This document shows positions 1 through 7,439 of a stretch of DNA of 40,555 bases, one piece after another. Numbering within the stretch: position 1 is the first letter of the stretch; each line of letters opens with the position of its first letter. Source of the DNA: Bacteroidaceae bacterium (GTDB lineage Bacteria > Bacteroidota > Bacteroidia > Bacteroidales > Bacteroidaceae); the NCBI GenBank assembly GCA_017645305.1, contig JAGCPD010000017.1, positions 1 to 40,555 of the forward strand. The letters are read 5' to 3'. The notes below the pieces were generated by a model, which was not told where the DNA came from, did not search any database, and saw nothing but the letters and a program-made list of their open reading frames with translations. Made by a program: the position numbers and the translations under genes.

Positions 1-525
1 TCTTGTCCATGTCTACCATGTTTTAACTGATTATACAATTACAGCGCCCTTCTGAGCGACCATATATATAACGTAAAACCCTGATCTACGTGGTACCCTT
101 TTCGATTATTATGGTGGTATACTTTTCAATTACTATTTACATGTTTTAGAAAAGCATGGTACAAGAAGGGAAACTGGTAGTAGGCAATGAACAGATAAAA
201 GCAGGGACGGCAAGCCCATAAAGCAAGTGTGCATCAGAAAAGACAGACAAATGGTTATCCATCTGTTTGACTCTTCCGATGCACTCTTGTGGGGATTGCC
301 ACCAGCATACAACTCTCTGTATCTCTCCCGTCGTACCTGCTACGATGCGAGAAATGCAGAATGTTGTATGCCTGATGGCTTTTCTCTATATGCTTGCTCC
401 CGTCCTCACAGCCGACAGCCGTCATTGAGGCCGTCCGCAGGGAGTGGCAAAAGGAGAAGTTAGCGTGCTATCTTCTCGCCACTCCGTTGCTATAGCACTC
501 TATCCGGCTCGTCCCGATAGGGTGA
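1..525. other. No supported gene; decayed sequence
   Basis: No frame here has a convincing start, ribosome binding site or recognisable domain. The longest plus-strand frame (227-463) gives an unconvincing cysteine- and serine-rich peptide. Near 405-492 another frame reads like real coding sequence (…EAVRREWQKEK…) but has no start and soon stops. A degenerate 24-bp direct duplication lies at 92-139, both halves beginning GGTA and sharing CTTTTC and ATTA. I read the stretch as the eroded remains of older genes. Confidence 0.5.
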
Positions 526-723
526 TACAGCAACAAAGGACAGCCCAACGACGAGCAGTCAGCCGTGAGGAAAGTTGAGGAAGCAAAGCAATCAAGTGTA
601 AAGAAGGAAACCGTTACCAAAATGGACTCGGTAACTAAAATACATGGAATCTCCATCCAAATGGAAACAAAATGCTATAAAAACGTTAAGAAATTCCTGA
701 TTTCTTTGGTGGTAACAGAATAA
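526..723 (+). pseudogene. Possible gene remnant, lysine-rich open frame
   Basis: One plus-strand frame stays open from 526 to a TAA at 721-723 and reads as a hydrophilic, protein-like sequence (…QPNDEQSAVRKVEEAKQ…). A stop lies directly upstream and there is no start with a ribosome binding site, so it cannot be an intact gene. It may be the tail of a gene whose 5' part has decayed in 400-525. I do not recognise the family. Confidence 0.25.
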
Positions 724-736
724 ATGTTTATCTTTG
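705..736 (+). promoter_or_regulatory. Bacteroidetes-type promoter upstream of LRR fragment
   Basis: TTTG at 705-708 and TATCTTTG at 729-736 are separated by exactly 20 bp, matching the Bacteroidetes -33/-7 consensus. Transcription would begin near 741 and run into the LRR fragment at 854-1483, which lacks a start codon. The promoter may once have served the full-length BspA-type gene. Confidence 0.55.
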
Positions 737-853
737 CACTCACTAAAAAGCGTTCTTTGGAAATGTGTATGACGAGACAGAATATGTAATTCAGCTCGTT
801 TCTAAATCGTTACCTAATCGACATTATAAATAAGGTAACAATATGATTTCTAA

Positions 854-1483
854 AGAGTTATAATTTCATACGTAACAAGCATTGGCAACTATGCTTTCTA
901 TGATTGCAACAGTCTAACCTCTGTCACCATCCCCAATAGTATAACGAGCATTAGCGACCATGCTTTCTATGGTTGCAGTAGCCTGACATCCGTCACCATT
1001 CCTAATAGTGTGACAAGCATTGGCAAATATGCATTCTATTGTTGCACAGGTCTGACTTCTGTTACCATTCCCAATAGCGTGAAGAGCATCAAAAGCTGTG
1101 CTTTCTCAGGCTGTGACAATCTGACTTCAATCACCATCCCCAATAGTGTGACAAGCATTGAGGGACAGGCTTTCTATTGGTGCATTGGCCTGACCTCTGT
1201 CACTATTGGCAACAGTGTTACCAGCATCGCTAGCTCTGCTTTTGCTGGTTGTAGCAACCTGACCTCTGTGACTTTGGAAAGCGATGCTATAGTTTCTAAA
1301 TCACGGACATCAGATACATCATTTAAAACTATGTTCGGAGAACAGGTAAATGAATATGTGATTGGAAATTCTGTGACCAGCATCGGCGATTATGCGTTCT
1401 GTAATTGCACTGGTCTGACCTCTGTTACCATTTCCAATAGTGTGACGAGCATCAAAAGTTGTGCCTTCGCATATTGTATTTAG
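854..1483 (+). pseudogene. BspA-type leucine-rich repeat gene fragment, both ends missing
   Basis: The frame is open from 854, after a TAA at 851-853, and encodes eight consecutive 23-residue LRR_5 (BspA / Treponema pallidum type) units of the form VTSIGxYAFYxCxxLTSVTIPNS. The sixth unit carries an extra 29-residue insert. The last unit stops after AFAYC at an immediate TAG. There is no ATG start, signal peptide or C-terminal sorting domain, so the piece lacks both gene ends; GTG codons inside the repeats are not credible starts. BspA-type proteins are secreted surface adhesins or immunogens in oral and gut Bacteroidales. The C-terminal half at 19958-20761 begins in a matching repeat position. 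Confidence 0.75.
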
Positions 1484-1877
1484 AGACCTCTAAACAACTA
1501 CAAACAATGAAAAACATATAGAGATAAATCTCTGTATATCAACTACTTTTAGATTTTAACACTTCGGACTTGCTTTTTGGTGGTTCTCAAAAATCCGCTT
1601 ACCTTTGCAACGCATTTCTACCGCGGAGAATTTTGAGGGCTTTTATTTTGCCATCTCGTGGACAGGGTTGACAAAGGTTGACAAAAGTGTACAACCGTTG
1701 ACTGAAGAACGAGAGGAAAAGTGGCAAGGAAGTGACCTCATTTGAAGAAGGTTTAGCTCGGCGTTAGCCAACGTGACATCGTGGAATGAGTTGACAAGGA
1801 TTGTCGATGATTGACGAAAGTTCACTCCGTGGCGGTTTGCACGAAATTGATTGTAAAACCACATAAAAAGGAGTCAA
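1484..1877 (+). promoter_or_regulatory. Long leader of the HTH gene with promoter and decamer array
   Basis: A strong promoter is visible: TTTG at 1576-1579, a 20-bp spacer and TACCTTTG at 1600-1607. This predicts a leader of about 265 nt before the ATG at 1878. In the leader at 1665-1704 four 10-bp units lie head to tail with consensus NNGTTGACAA; the third is degenerate. Another GTTGACAA is at 1790. The start codon is preceded by AAGGAG at good distance. A small palindrome (AGAGAT/ATCTCT) lies near 1520-1535. Confidence 0.55.
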
Positions 1878-2852
1878 ATGAGAAAGATAAGAAAATGCGC
1901 GTTTTGCGGAAAGGAGTTCACTTGTAACAGCGGTTCGCAGAGGTATTGCTCAGAACAATGTGCCGAGGCTGCAAAGGCTCAGCGCAAGAAGAGGCAACAG
2001 GACTTTTTGAAGGCTGTCCAGCCTGTTATAGACATCGCCAGCCAGGAGTATCTTACATTCTCCAAGGCTGCCATCCTTATGGGATGCTCCCGTCAATACG
2101 TTTACAAGTTGGTAAACGAGGGGAAACTGCCTGCATCACGAATCAGCAGCCGGATGGCATTCATCCGTAAGGCAGACATTGAGCAGATGCTTGCAGGTAA
2201 TCCTTATCATAGAGTGTTGCCAACACTCAAGTCAACGACTCCTTCTTCCCTTTCGTTGAAGAAAGGACGTGCTTCAAGTAAGCCAGCGAGAAAAGAGGAT
2301 TCTTTTCAGAACATCGAACCACTTGAATATATCTCTGGCGAGGATGTCATGCGCATCTACAAGGTTAAGAAGTCTTGGCTCTATGTTTCAGCCAAGAGAA
2401 ACAACATACCTATGTGTAAGATTGCAGGCAAGAACTACTATAGCCGAAAACACATGGATGCACTCTTCGGAGTTACTGCCGAGATTGAATCCTTGACAGA
2501 GTGGCTCACAACGGATGAGGCAGAATCCCTATATTCCACGACCAAAGAATCCTTGCGCACCCAAGCCTACCGCCGCCATATTCCCACCAAGCGAGAATAT
2601 GGCAAGACCTATTATTCAAAGATACATCTTGATGACATCTTCCGCCCCGACCTGAAGGCGAGTGATTCCTATTACACTACAGCCGAAGCTGCCGAGAAAT
2701 ACGGCATGACCAAGAGCAATATCTGCGTGATCGTCAAGACGAACAACCTCACGAAGGTGAAAGTCGGTGTACAGAACCTCATCGTCAAGGAGGAATTAGA
2801 CCGAATAATGGCAAGCAGACTTGCACAATTCGGCTCTTACAGGCTCCAATAA
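1878..2852 (+). CDS. Zinc-finger protein with four tandem excisionase-like HTH domains
   Basis: This 324-residue protein is a likely DNA-binding regulator. It begins with a small zinc-ribbon-like motif (C7, C10, C24, C28) and a basic stretch. Four segments resembling HTH_17/excisionase winged helices follow, near residues 57-105, 150-198, 208-256 and 265-311. Each has the pattern 'two-residue lead, AA/EA, short helix, Y/W…, K/R-rich wing, YYS or FIRK, aromatic/Leu helix'. The start is supported by AAGGAG just upstream and a promoter at 1576-1607. The gene converges on the DUF6261 gene, with a hairpin between them. Similar domains occur singly in excisionases and conjugative-element regulators of Bacteroidales; four in one chain is unusual. 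A role in controlling the neighbouring accessory genes is inference. Confidence 0.75.
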   Translation: MRKIRKCAFCGKEFTCNSGSQRYCSEQCAEAAKAQRKKRQQDFLKAVQPVIDIASQEYLTFSKAAILMGCSRQYVYKLVNEGKLPASRISSRMAFIRKADIEQMLAGNPYHRVLPTLKSTTPSSLSLKKGRASSKPARKEDSFQNIEPLEYISGEDVMRIYKVKKSWLYVSAKRNNIPMCKIAGKNYYSRKHMDALFGVTAEIESLTEWLTTDEAESLYSTTKESLRTQAYRRHIPTKREYGKTYYSKIHLDDIFRPDLKASDSYYTTAEAAEKYGMTKSNICVIVKTNNLTKVKVGVQNLIVKEELDRIMASRLAQFGSYRLQ

Positions 2853-2895
2853 CGCCCAATAATAAGCACCAACAGCGTGAAAGTGCGAACACAAA

Positions 2896-2931
2896 CTGCC
2901 CGAAAGCCTCAATTGAGAGACCTTCGGGCAG
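2896..2931. terminator. Hairpin between convergent genes
   Basis: CTGCCCGAAAG and CCTTCGGGCAG form a stem of about 11 bp with one mismatch and a 14-nt loop. It lies between the ends of the HTH gene (plus) and the DUF6261 gene (minus). The downstream T-tract is weak in both directions, so it could be a bidirectional terminator. Confidence 0.6.
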
Positions 2932-2937
2932 CATTTG

Positions 2938-2972
2938 TCTCCTCCTCCTCGGGGGAGGCAGGGAGGGGGCTT
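2938..2972. repeat. GC-rich palindromic repeat (copy 1)
   Basis: The pattern CTCCTCCTC, GGGGGAGGC, AGGGAGGGGG, CTTT matches elements at 27184-27217 and 27337-27370. Elements of this sort are commonly scattered between genes in Bacteroidetes. This copy abuts the stop codon of the DUF6261 gene. Confidence 0.55.
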
Positions 2973-3772
2973 TACTCCAGCCCGTGAATTGTGTCCTCGT
3001 TGCTGATGACCGTCGTGCCGCCATCGGACGAACCAAAGGAGGAACTGCCCTCCTCCGAAGAACCCTTGCGCTTGCCGGCCGCAATCTGCGCGTCCATGTA
3101 GCGGAACGCCTCGTTGATTTTCAGAATGAGGTCGGTCAGTTCCTCGGATGGCGAAGTCACGTTCAGCGCGTCGATGTAGCGAAGCATCTGCTGCAACGTC
3201 TCATCCACAGCCTCGCGAGCCGCACGCAGTTCGCCGCGCACGACCATCGACTGCTCGCCCTGACGGCTTGAGATGAGGTACTTCACCTGCGCGTTGGCAT
3301 TGCGCAGCTTCTCAACGTAAGCCCCGAGTCCCATTGCCGCGAGCCACTCCGCGTTGCGCTCCTTGTCCCACTCCTGCAACATGTTGTCCAGCTTAGCGGT
3401 CTCGGCCAGATAAGCCTCCGACGAGCGCCACTGGAAGTCCTTGAACACCTGCACCAGCTGCTCCGCCTGCCGAACCTCGTCGCCCTCGGGAAGCGAAGTG
3501 TAGGCCGTCAGCACCAACTTGATGAACTGCGCGTACTTGTCGCGCTTCGTGTCCAGCCCCTTGATGTCGTCGCTGGCGAAGTTCTTCTGCGACCTCTTGT
3601 AGGCCGCGTCCTCAATCTGGAAGCGGCGCATCAGCTCCTCGGCCAGCGCACCCAGCGGACGGAACGTCGCACGCAGCCCCGAACTCATCACCAGCGTCAG
3701 TATCCGCTCCACCGTGTTGAAATGGAAGGCGTTGGCAACGTCGTGAATGTTTCTTCTGTTAAGTTCTGCCAT
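2972..3772 (-). CDS. DUF6261 family protein
   Basis: The product is a 266-residue cytoplasmic, mostly helical protein whose start (MAELNRRNIHDVANAFHF) and overall layout match the uncharacterised DUF6261 family of Bacteroidales. No catalytic motif is visible. The C-terminus is a Ser/Gly/acid-rich tail (about residues 233-266). By eye the gene is much richer in G+C than its neighbours, with heavy use of GCC, CGC and AAC codons, which suggests a different origin or expression class. Its upstream region carries five 42-bp-spaced palindromes (3816-3999), and the four-HTH protein converges on it. Function unknown; association with the repeat array is an observation, not proof of regulation. Confidence 0.75.
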   Translation of the reverse strand: MAELNRRNIHDVANAFHFNTVERILTLVMSSGLRATFRPLGALAEELMRRFQIEDAAYKRSQKNFASDDIKGLDTKRDKYAQFIKLVLTAYTSLPEGDEVRQAEQLVQVFKDFQWRSSEAYLAETAKLDNMLQEWDKERNAEWLAAMGLGAYVEKLRNANAQVKYLISSRQGEQSMVVRGELRAAREAVDETLQQMLRYIDALNVTSPSEELTDLILKINEAFRYMDAQIAAGKRKGSSEEGSSSFGSSDGGTTVISNEDTIHGLE

Positions 3773-3815
3773 GATTTTTCGGTTTTAATAGGTTTAACGT
3801 AAATTCTTTCTTTCG

Positions 3816-3999
3816 TGCCGCCTTGTCGGCAAATTCAAACGGCTGTTCATTCTTCTTTGCCGTTCCGTCGGCAATCTCGTTTGAGCGTTCATTCATTCTT
3901 GCCACCCTGTCGGCAAATGCAAACCGCTTTTCATTCTTCCTTGCCGCCACGTCGGCAAGCCAACTTTCGCCGTCATTCCCCCTTGCCGACCCGTCGGCA
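3816..3999. repeat. Five palindromes at exact 42-bp spacing upstream of DUF6261
   Basis: Five 16-bp palindromes of the form TGCCGNNNNGTCGGCA start at 3816, 3858, 3900, 3942 and 3984, every 42 bp (close to four helical turns). The third has one mismatch (TGCCA). Intervening 26-bp segments differ but share TCATTC about 7 bp before the next palindrome. On the minus strand one frame stays open through the array and gives five 14-residue repeats of the form ADxxARxNE, but it has no ATG and ends out of frame with DUF6261. The array could be a multi-site operator, an RNA hairpin series, or a translated leader. Confidence 0.8.
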
Positions 4000-4012
4000 T
4001 CATTGATAGTTC

Positions 4013-4215
4013 TGAAAATGGCTCTGCTTCTCTCTGCTGGCTACATTGATGCCGCAACGTCCATGTCCGAATCTTGCGGAGGTGGCGGTTCTACCCCTGA
4101 ATCTGGTTGGGGCAAGAAGGATGATGAGGACGAGCGTGCCTATGCTCGTCGATGCCTACAGATGGCACATTCTATGTACAAACCAAAATCAGTTAAACGC
4201 GGTTTCCACCGATAA
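4013..4215 (+). pseudogene. Probable C-terminal remnant of a mobilisation protein
   Basis: The plus-strand frame to the stop at 4213-4215 encodes a tail with GYIDAATSMSESCGGGGS, then GWGKKDDEDE, then ARRCLQMAHSMYKP and a basic end. To my recollection this Gly-rich, acid-then-Arg-rich ending resembles the C-termini of relaxase/mobilisation proteins on Bacteroidales mobile elements; this is a recollection, not a search result. The rest of the gene is absent: upstream sequence switches directly to the palindrome array, so the junction is near 4000-4015. It sits just before the tail-anchored protein at 4223. Confidence 0.4.
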
Positions 4216-4222
4216 AACACTA

Positions 4223-4822
4223 ATGTCTATGTCTATAAAGAAAAGCAAAACAAATGAAGCGCAACCTGACTTCGATGATATGATGAGCGAAGTCGAAGAG
4301 GAACTGGAGGTTCAGCAAATCGAACAGAATATAGCCGACCGTGTTCCTGAACTCAGGAAGTTGAGTGAGAACATTGACAAGGCAACAACTGCCGTCATCA
4401 ATGCCAAGCTATCCTTGGAATCCTCAATCCGCCAAACCCAGCGTGAAGAAGGAGTGCTCGGTGCTGCCGTGAATACCATCAGAGGCAAAGTTGACACCAT
4501 CGACAAGCACATCGATCAAGTTCTGAAAGATGCGCCCACAAAGTTGAAGGTGACAGTAACAGTATGTGATACTGACTGGCAGAAGATGCAAGAACTCCAT
4601 GCCCAATGGATGGAAAAGGAGAAACAGATGCTTGTAGACCAACGCAGGCAGCAGGAAGTACTATGGCAGAAGCAGAGCTACAGACTTACGGACATTGTGA
4701 GGAATAATGAGGGCGTTTGGCTCTCACAACGTTTGTTTTACATCATTGGCTCCCTTTCCCTCCTGTCATTGATAACGATTGTGTTGGAGATTGCCGCCTA
4801 TGTGTATTTCCACTGGATGTAG
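4223..4822 (+). CDS. Coiled-coil protein with one C-terminal membrane segment
   Basis: The product is a 199-residue protein that I do not recognise. It opens with a Lys-rich stretch, then an acidic segment (DFDDMMSEVEEELEVQQIEQ) and long charged helices likely to form coiled coils. It ends with a hydrophobic stretch near residues 172-196, so it may be tail-anchored with its bulk in the cytoplasm. I chose ATG 4223 (alternative 4229) because the longer frame from 4046 overlaps the mobilisation-protein tail in another frame. Its position directly after that tail suggests an accessory protein of the same old mobile element, for example a conjugation partner. Its last 25 bp overlap the convergent lipoprotein gene. 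Confidence 0.55.
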   Translation: MSMSIKKSKTNEAQPDFDDMMSEVEEELEVQQIEQNIADRVPELRKLSENIDKATTAVINAKLSLESSIRQTQREEGVLGAAVNTIRGKVDTIDKHIDQVLKDAPTKLKVTVTVCDTDWQKMQELHAQWMEKEKQMLVDQRRQQEVLWQKQSYRLTDIVRNNEGVWLSQRLFYIIGSLSLLSLITIVLEIAAYVYFHWM

Positions 4823-5259
4823 AAGTCGTCGGAGAGGGTGCGGCCATCTATCTGTTTGTTCAGGCGGTAGTGGCCGGGGGCGAGGTGAAACAGGCGGATA
4901 TGGACATAGACGGTGGCGGAGTCGTGGACGGCTACGGTGCTCAGGACGGAAGTGAAGCCGAAATGCTCGGGAAAGGGGACTTGCAGCCAGTGGCCGTCAG
5001 TCTCGCGCTCGATGGTGTACTCCTGTCCGTAGTTCACATCGTAGTCGTTAGGGTTGATGATCCTCGCCTGCACAACGGAGTCGGTTTGCGAGAGGCTTTT
5101 GTCGGTAATGAGCATACGCAGGGTGTCCTTAATGGTCACGGCCTCAATGCTGTCCGTAGGCTGTTCCGCATCTGCCACCGTCTGCCGTGTCGTTGAACGG
5201 CAAGAGACGAATGCGAGGGCGGCAATCAGGAGGAAGAGAAGTTTTGCTTGTTTCATCAT
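4798..5259 (-). CDS. Lipoprotein with bacterial Ig-like domain
   Basis: This 153-residue protein starts with two ATG codons and a lipoprotein signal ending FVSC (Cys20), so it should be lipidated and held in the envelope. The rest reads as one immunoglobulin-like domain: 'NPNDYDVNYGQEYTIER', 'GHWLQVPFP', then 'LAPGHYRLNKQI'. This spacing is characteristic of the Big_14-like domain found in many small bacterial lipoproteins. It lies 22 bp downstream of lgt, whose product adds lipid to such proteins, and probably shares its transcript. The role is unknown. The 3' end overlaps the convergent gene at 4223-4822 by 25 bp. Confidence 0.7.
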   Translation of the reverse strand: MMKQAKLLFLLIAALAFVSCRSTTRQTVADAEQPTDSIEAVTIKDTLRMLITDKSLSQTDSVVQARIINPNDYDVNYGQEYTIERETDGHWLQVPFPEHFGFTSVLSTVAVHDSATVYVHIRLFHLAPGHYRLNKQIDGRTLSDDFYIQWKYT

Positions 5260-5281
5260 CTCTTATGAAAGAACTGTGTTT

Positions 5282-6106
5282 TCATTTGCGGGTTCTTAGC
5301 ATGCAGTACACGCCGAGGATGATAAACGGGATGGAGAGTATCTGCCCCATATCGATGGGCAGCGATGCCTCGAAGGCTACTTGTATCTCCTTGGTGTACT
5401 CGATGAAGAAACGGAAGGTGAAGATATACGTCAGACAGAAGCCGAAATACCAGCCTGTACCTATCTTCTCTGGCATCCGTTTGTGTAGTGTCCACATGAT
5501 GAAGAAGAGCACGGCATAGGCTATGGCTTCGTAGAGCTGACCAGGATGACGGGGCATCATGTCTACCTTCTCGAAGATAAAAGCCCAAGGCGCATCGGAG
5601 ATTTTTCCGATAATCTCTGAGTTTATCAGGTTGCCCAAACGGATAAAGCAGGCTGTGGTACCTGTAGCGATGGCTATATTGTCGAGCACCGTCCAGATAC
5701 TCAGTTTTGTCTTGCGGACATAGAGCCACAGGGCTATCATGAGTCCCAGCGTTCCGCCATGCGAAGCTAGTCCGGCATAGCCTGTCAGCTTCCAGCCTCC
5801 GTCAGCCATGAAGTGTATCGGCAGCAGCATCTCTATGATGCCTTTCCCTGAAGTCAGGAAGTCCTGAGGCTGATAGAAGATGCAGTGCCCCAGTCGGGCA
5901 CCAATCAGGATACCGAAGAAGCAGTAGATGTAGAGTGGGGCGAAGAGTTCGTCCTTGATCTTCTGCTCCTTATACAGGCGTTTCACCACGAGAAAGGCCA
6001 GTGCGATTCCGATGCCCCACATCAGCCCGTACCATCGCACCGACAGCGGACCCAGTCTGAATGCCACGAGGTCTGGATTCCAGACGATATATAGCAATTG
6101 ATTCAT
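5282..6106 (-). CDS. lgt: Prolipoprotein diacylglyceryl transferase
   Basis: Lgt transfers diacylglyceryl from phosphatidylglycerol to the lipobox cysteine of prolipoproteins in the inner membrane. The 274-residue polytopic protein shows the family blocks: [24 protein letters not shown] (conserved His), [12 protein letters not shown] (conserved Arg, Asn and Glu) and HPGQLYEA, with about seven hydrophobic segments. I chose ATG 6106 over the upstream ATG 6124 because GGAGG lies four bases before it. It is followed by an Ig-like lipoprotein gene. Lgt is essential in most Gram-negative bacteria, so its place between two halves of a BspA-type gene is notable. Confidence 0.95.
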   Translation of the reverse strand: MNQLLYIVWNPDLVAFRLGPLSVRWYGLMWGIGIALAFLVVKRLYKEQKIKDELFAPLYIYCFFGILIGARLGHCIFYQPQDFLTSGKGIIEMLLPIHFMADGGWKLTGYAGLASHGGTLGLMIALWLYVRKTKLSIWTVLDNIAIATGTTACFIRLGNLINSEIIGKISDAPWAFIFEKVDMMPRHPGQLYEAIAYAVLFFIMWTLHKRMPEKIGTGWYFGFCLTYIFTFRFFIEYTKEIQVAFEASLPIDMGQILSIPFIILGVYCMLRTRK

Positions 6107-6204
6107 AAAACCTCCAAAGCGCAAGAAATAGTTTCTTTTTTAGAACAAGTCATAATAAAGTGAGACAAAATATGAGGATACACCTCAGAAAAATTTGAAT
6201 TTAC

Positions 6205-6582
6205 TTACTGGCTAATGTGCGACCCAATAGTTTCAATTATTCTCATGTCAGTAAATTTCTTCTTGTAAGGATCGAACCTTTGCATTTTAACAGCATTCGG
6301 GTTGATGCCTTTTGTCGGCTTTTGCTCTTTGCAGACAAAAGATAGTCTATGCTGCTGTCGACAACTGTCTTTTCTAACTGTGTCACATTTGCATTTGGCA
6401 TTCCGTTGACTTAGCGAGTCTGTTATAGTAGCTATACTGTCTTGTATGATCGCCGTACTATCCACGGAGTTCTGACAAACAGCAAAACAAGGTATAAACA
6501 ATAGAACTATTAAGCCAATTGGTTTCTTTGATACTATCATACAAATTTCGAAGGCGAGTCTAAAGATTCTTATTGTTCTCAT
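6205..6582 (-). CDS. Small secreted protein of unknown function
   Basis: This 125-residue protein has a hydrophobic N-terminal signal (around GLIVLLFIPCFAVC, residues 23-36), a Ser/Thr/Asp-rich stretch, and a Cys- and Lys-rich middle (CKCDTVRKDSC). I do not recognise the family. The start ATG overlaps the TGA of the preceding DUF4377 gene as ATGA, implying translational coupling; an internal ATG at 6540 would give a more compact signal peptide. The gene seems to belong to the minus-strand run from the acetyltransferase to lgt. Confidence 0.5.
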   Translation of the reverse strand: MRTIRIFRLAFEICMIVSKKPIGLIVLLFIPCFAVCQNSVDSTAIIQDSIATITDSLSQRNAKCKCDTVRKDSCRQQHRLSFVCKEQKPTKGINPNAVKMQRFDPYKKKFTDMRIIETIGSHISQ

Positions 6583-7439
6583 TTCTTCTTTATCGTGAAC
6601 TTCACTTTTTGTATTCCACGCTTATAGACATTGGCGAGGATGAGGTTGTAGTGCAGAGCCTCGCCCTGTTTCATCGATTGTTTGACGTATTCCATTTCGC
6701 TCTCGGTAAGTATGTTCTTGAAGAGGAAGTTTGAACGAGTGCCTGACACAAGTCGTATCTCATCAGTAAGCGGTGAAAGGACATAGGCGTATGTTGCCAT
6801 ATATCGGGCACCTGCCTGCCATAGCGGATGGCTCTTGTCGAGAATGTTCTCCAAGTAGATTTGTGCATGCTTGTCAAATTCGGGAGTCAGCGTGCCATCA
6901 GCGTAAGTCATATTGCCATCGGCATCCACCATGTATTCACCTCCTTTGGCTATGGCATACTTCTCTACCGGACACTGCTGCTCATACTCTATGTCAGGTT
7001 CTTCCTTTACCTCTTTCTCCACAGGCTCTGCCACATCTTCCACTTTCTTATCGGCGAGGATGCGTACCAACTCGTATGTACGGTTACTGGCATCCTGGGG
7101 AGGGTTGGCCAAAATAGTCCGCTTTACGCGCAGCTCGTATTCATGGCCTCTTTCGTAAGTGAAACCCTTGATTTCACTGAAGTAGAGGTTCTGCCATTGT
7201 CCTGGCTCGTCCTCTGTCATCACACGCATGCACTCGATGGGATGCTCTCCCATGCTGTCGAAGAGGTCGTACATAACGCCCGGCTCTGCGGAAACGCTCA
7301 TATTCATTTCCTTGGTAATGTCTTTGTTGTCATCGTCGCTGCTGCAAGAGGCGAGGGAAAGCATGGCAGCGGTCATCACGAGGATGTTTCTCCAAATTTT
7401 CTTTGTTTTCATATCTATTACATATCTTAGTCGTTTCAT
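6579..7439 (-). CDS. DUF4377-containing lipoprotein
   Basis: This 286-residue envelope protein has a lipoprotein signal ending SLASC (Cys32 counted from the first ATG). The region around residues 70-135 fits DUF4377: 'CMRVMTEDEPGQW', 'IKGFTYERGHEYELRV', 'PPQDASNRTYELVRIL'. A Glu/Lys-rich linker follows, then a C-terminal part of unknown fold. The start ATG (7439) overlaps the stop of the metallopeptidase gene as ATGA, so the two are probably translationally coupled; ATG 7412 is an alternative start nearer the signal peptide. DUF4377 has no established function and occurs in small lipoproteins. Confidence 0.7.
   Translation of the reverse strand: MKRLRYVIDMKTKKIWRNILVMTAAMLSLASCSSDDDNKDITKEMNMSVSAEPGVMYDLFDSMGEHPIECMRVMTEDEPGQWQNLYFSEIKGFTYERGHEYELRVKRTILANPPQDASNRTYELVRILADKKVEDVAEPVEKEVKEEPDIEYEQQCPVEKYAIAKGGEYMVDADGNMTYADGTLTPEFDKHAQIYLENILDKSHPLWQAGARYMATYAYVLSPLTDEIRLVSGTRSNFLFKNILTESEMEYVKQSMKQGEALHYNLILANVYKRGIQKVKFTIKKK

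Noticed and set aside
227..463. 78-residue plus-strand ORF
   Set aside because: Composition is not protein-like, there is no ribosome binding site, and another frame in the same stretch looks more like eroded coding sequence.
3759..3950. Minus-strand 63-residue ORF through the palindrome array as a gene
   Set aside because: It starts only at a GTG, has no ribosome binding site and ends out of frame across the DUF6261 start. The repeat-derived open frame is reported as an observation, not a gene.
3816..3999. CRISPR array
   Set aside because: Unit length (16-bp palindrome, 26-bp spacer) looks CRISPR-like, but the palindromes vary, the spacers share sequence with each other, and no cas gene is present.
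4046..4222. Longer N-terminus for the tail-anchored protein
   Set aside because: The extension overlaps the mobilisation-protein tail in another frame and gives an unlikely peptide; ATG 4223 is followed directly by normal coding sequence.
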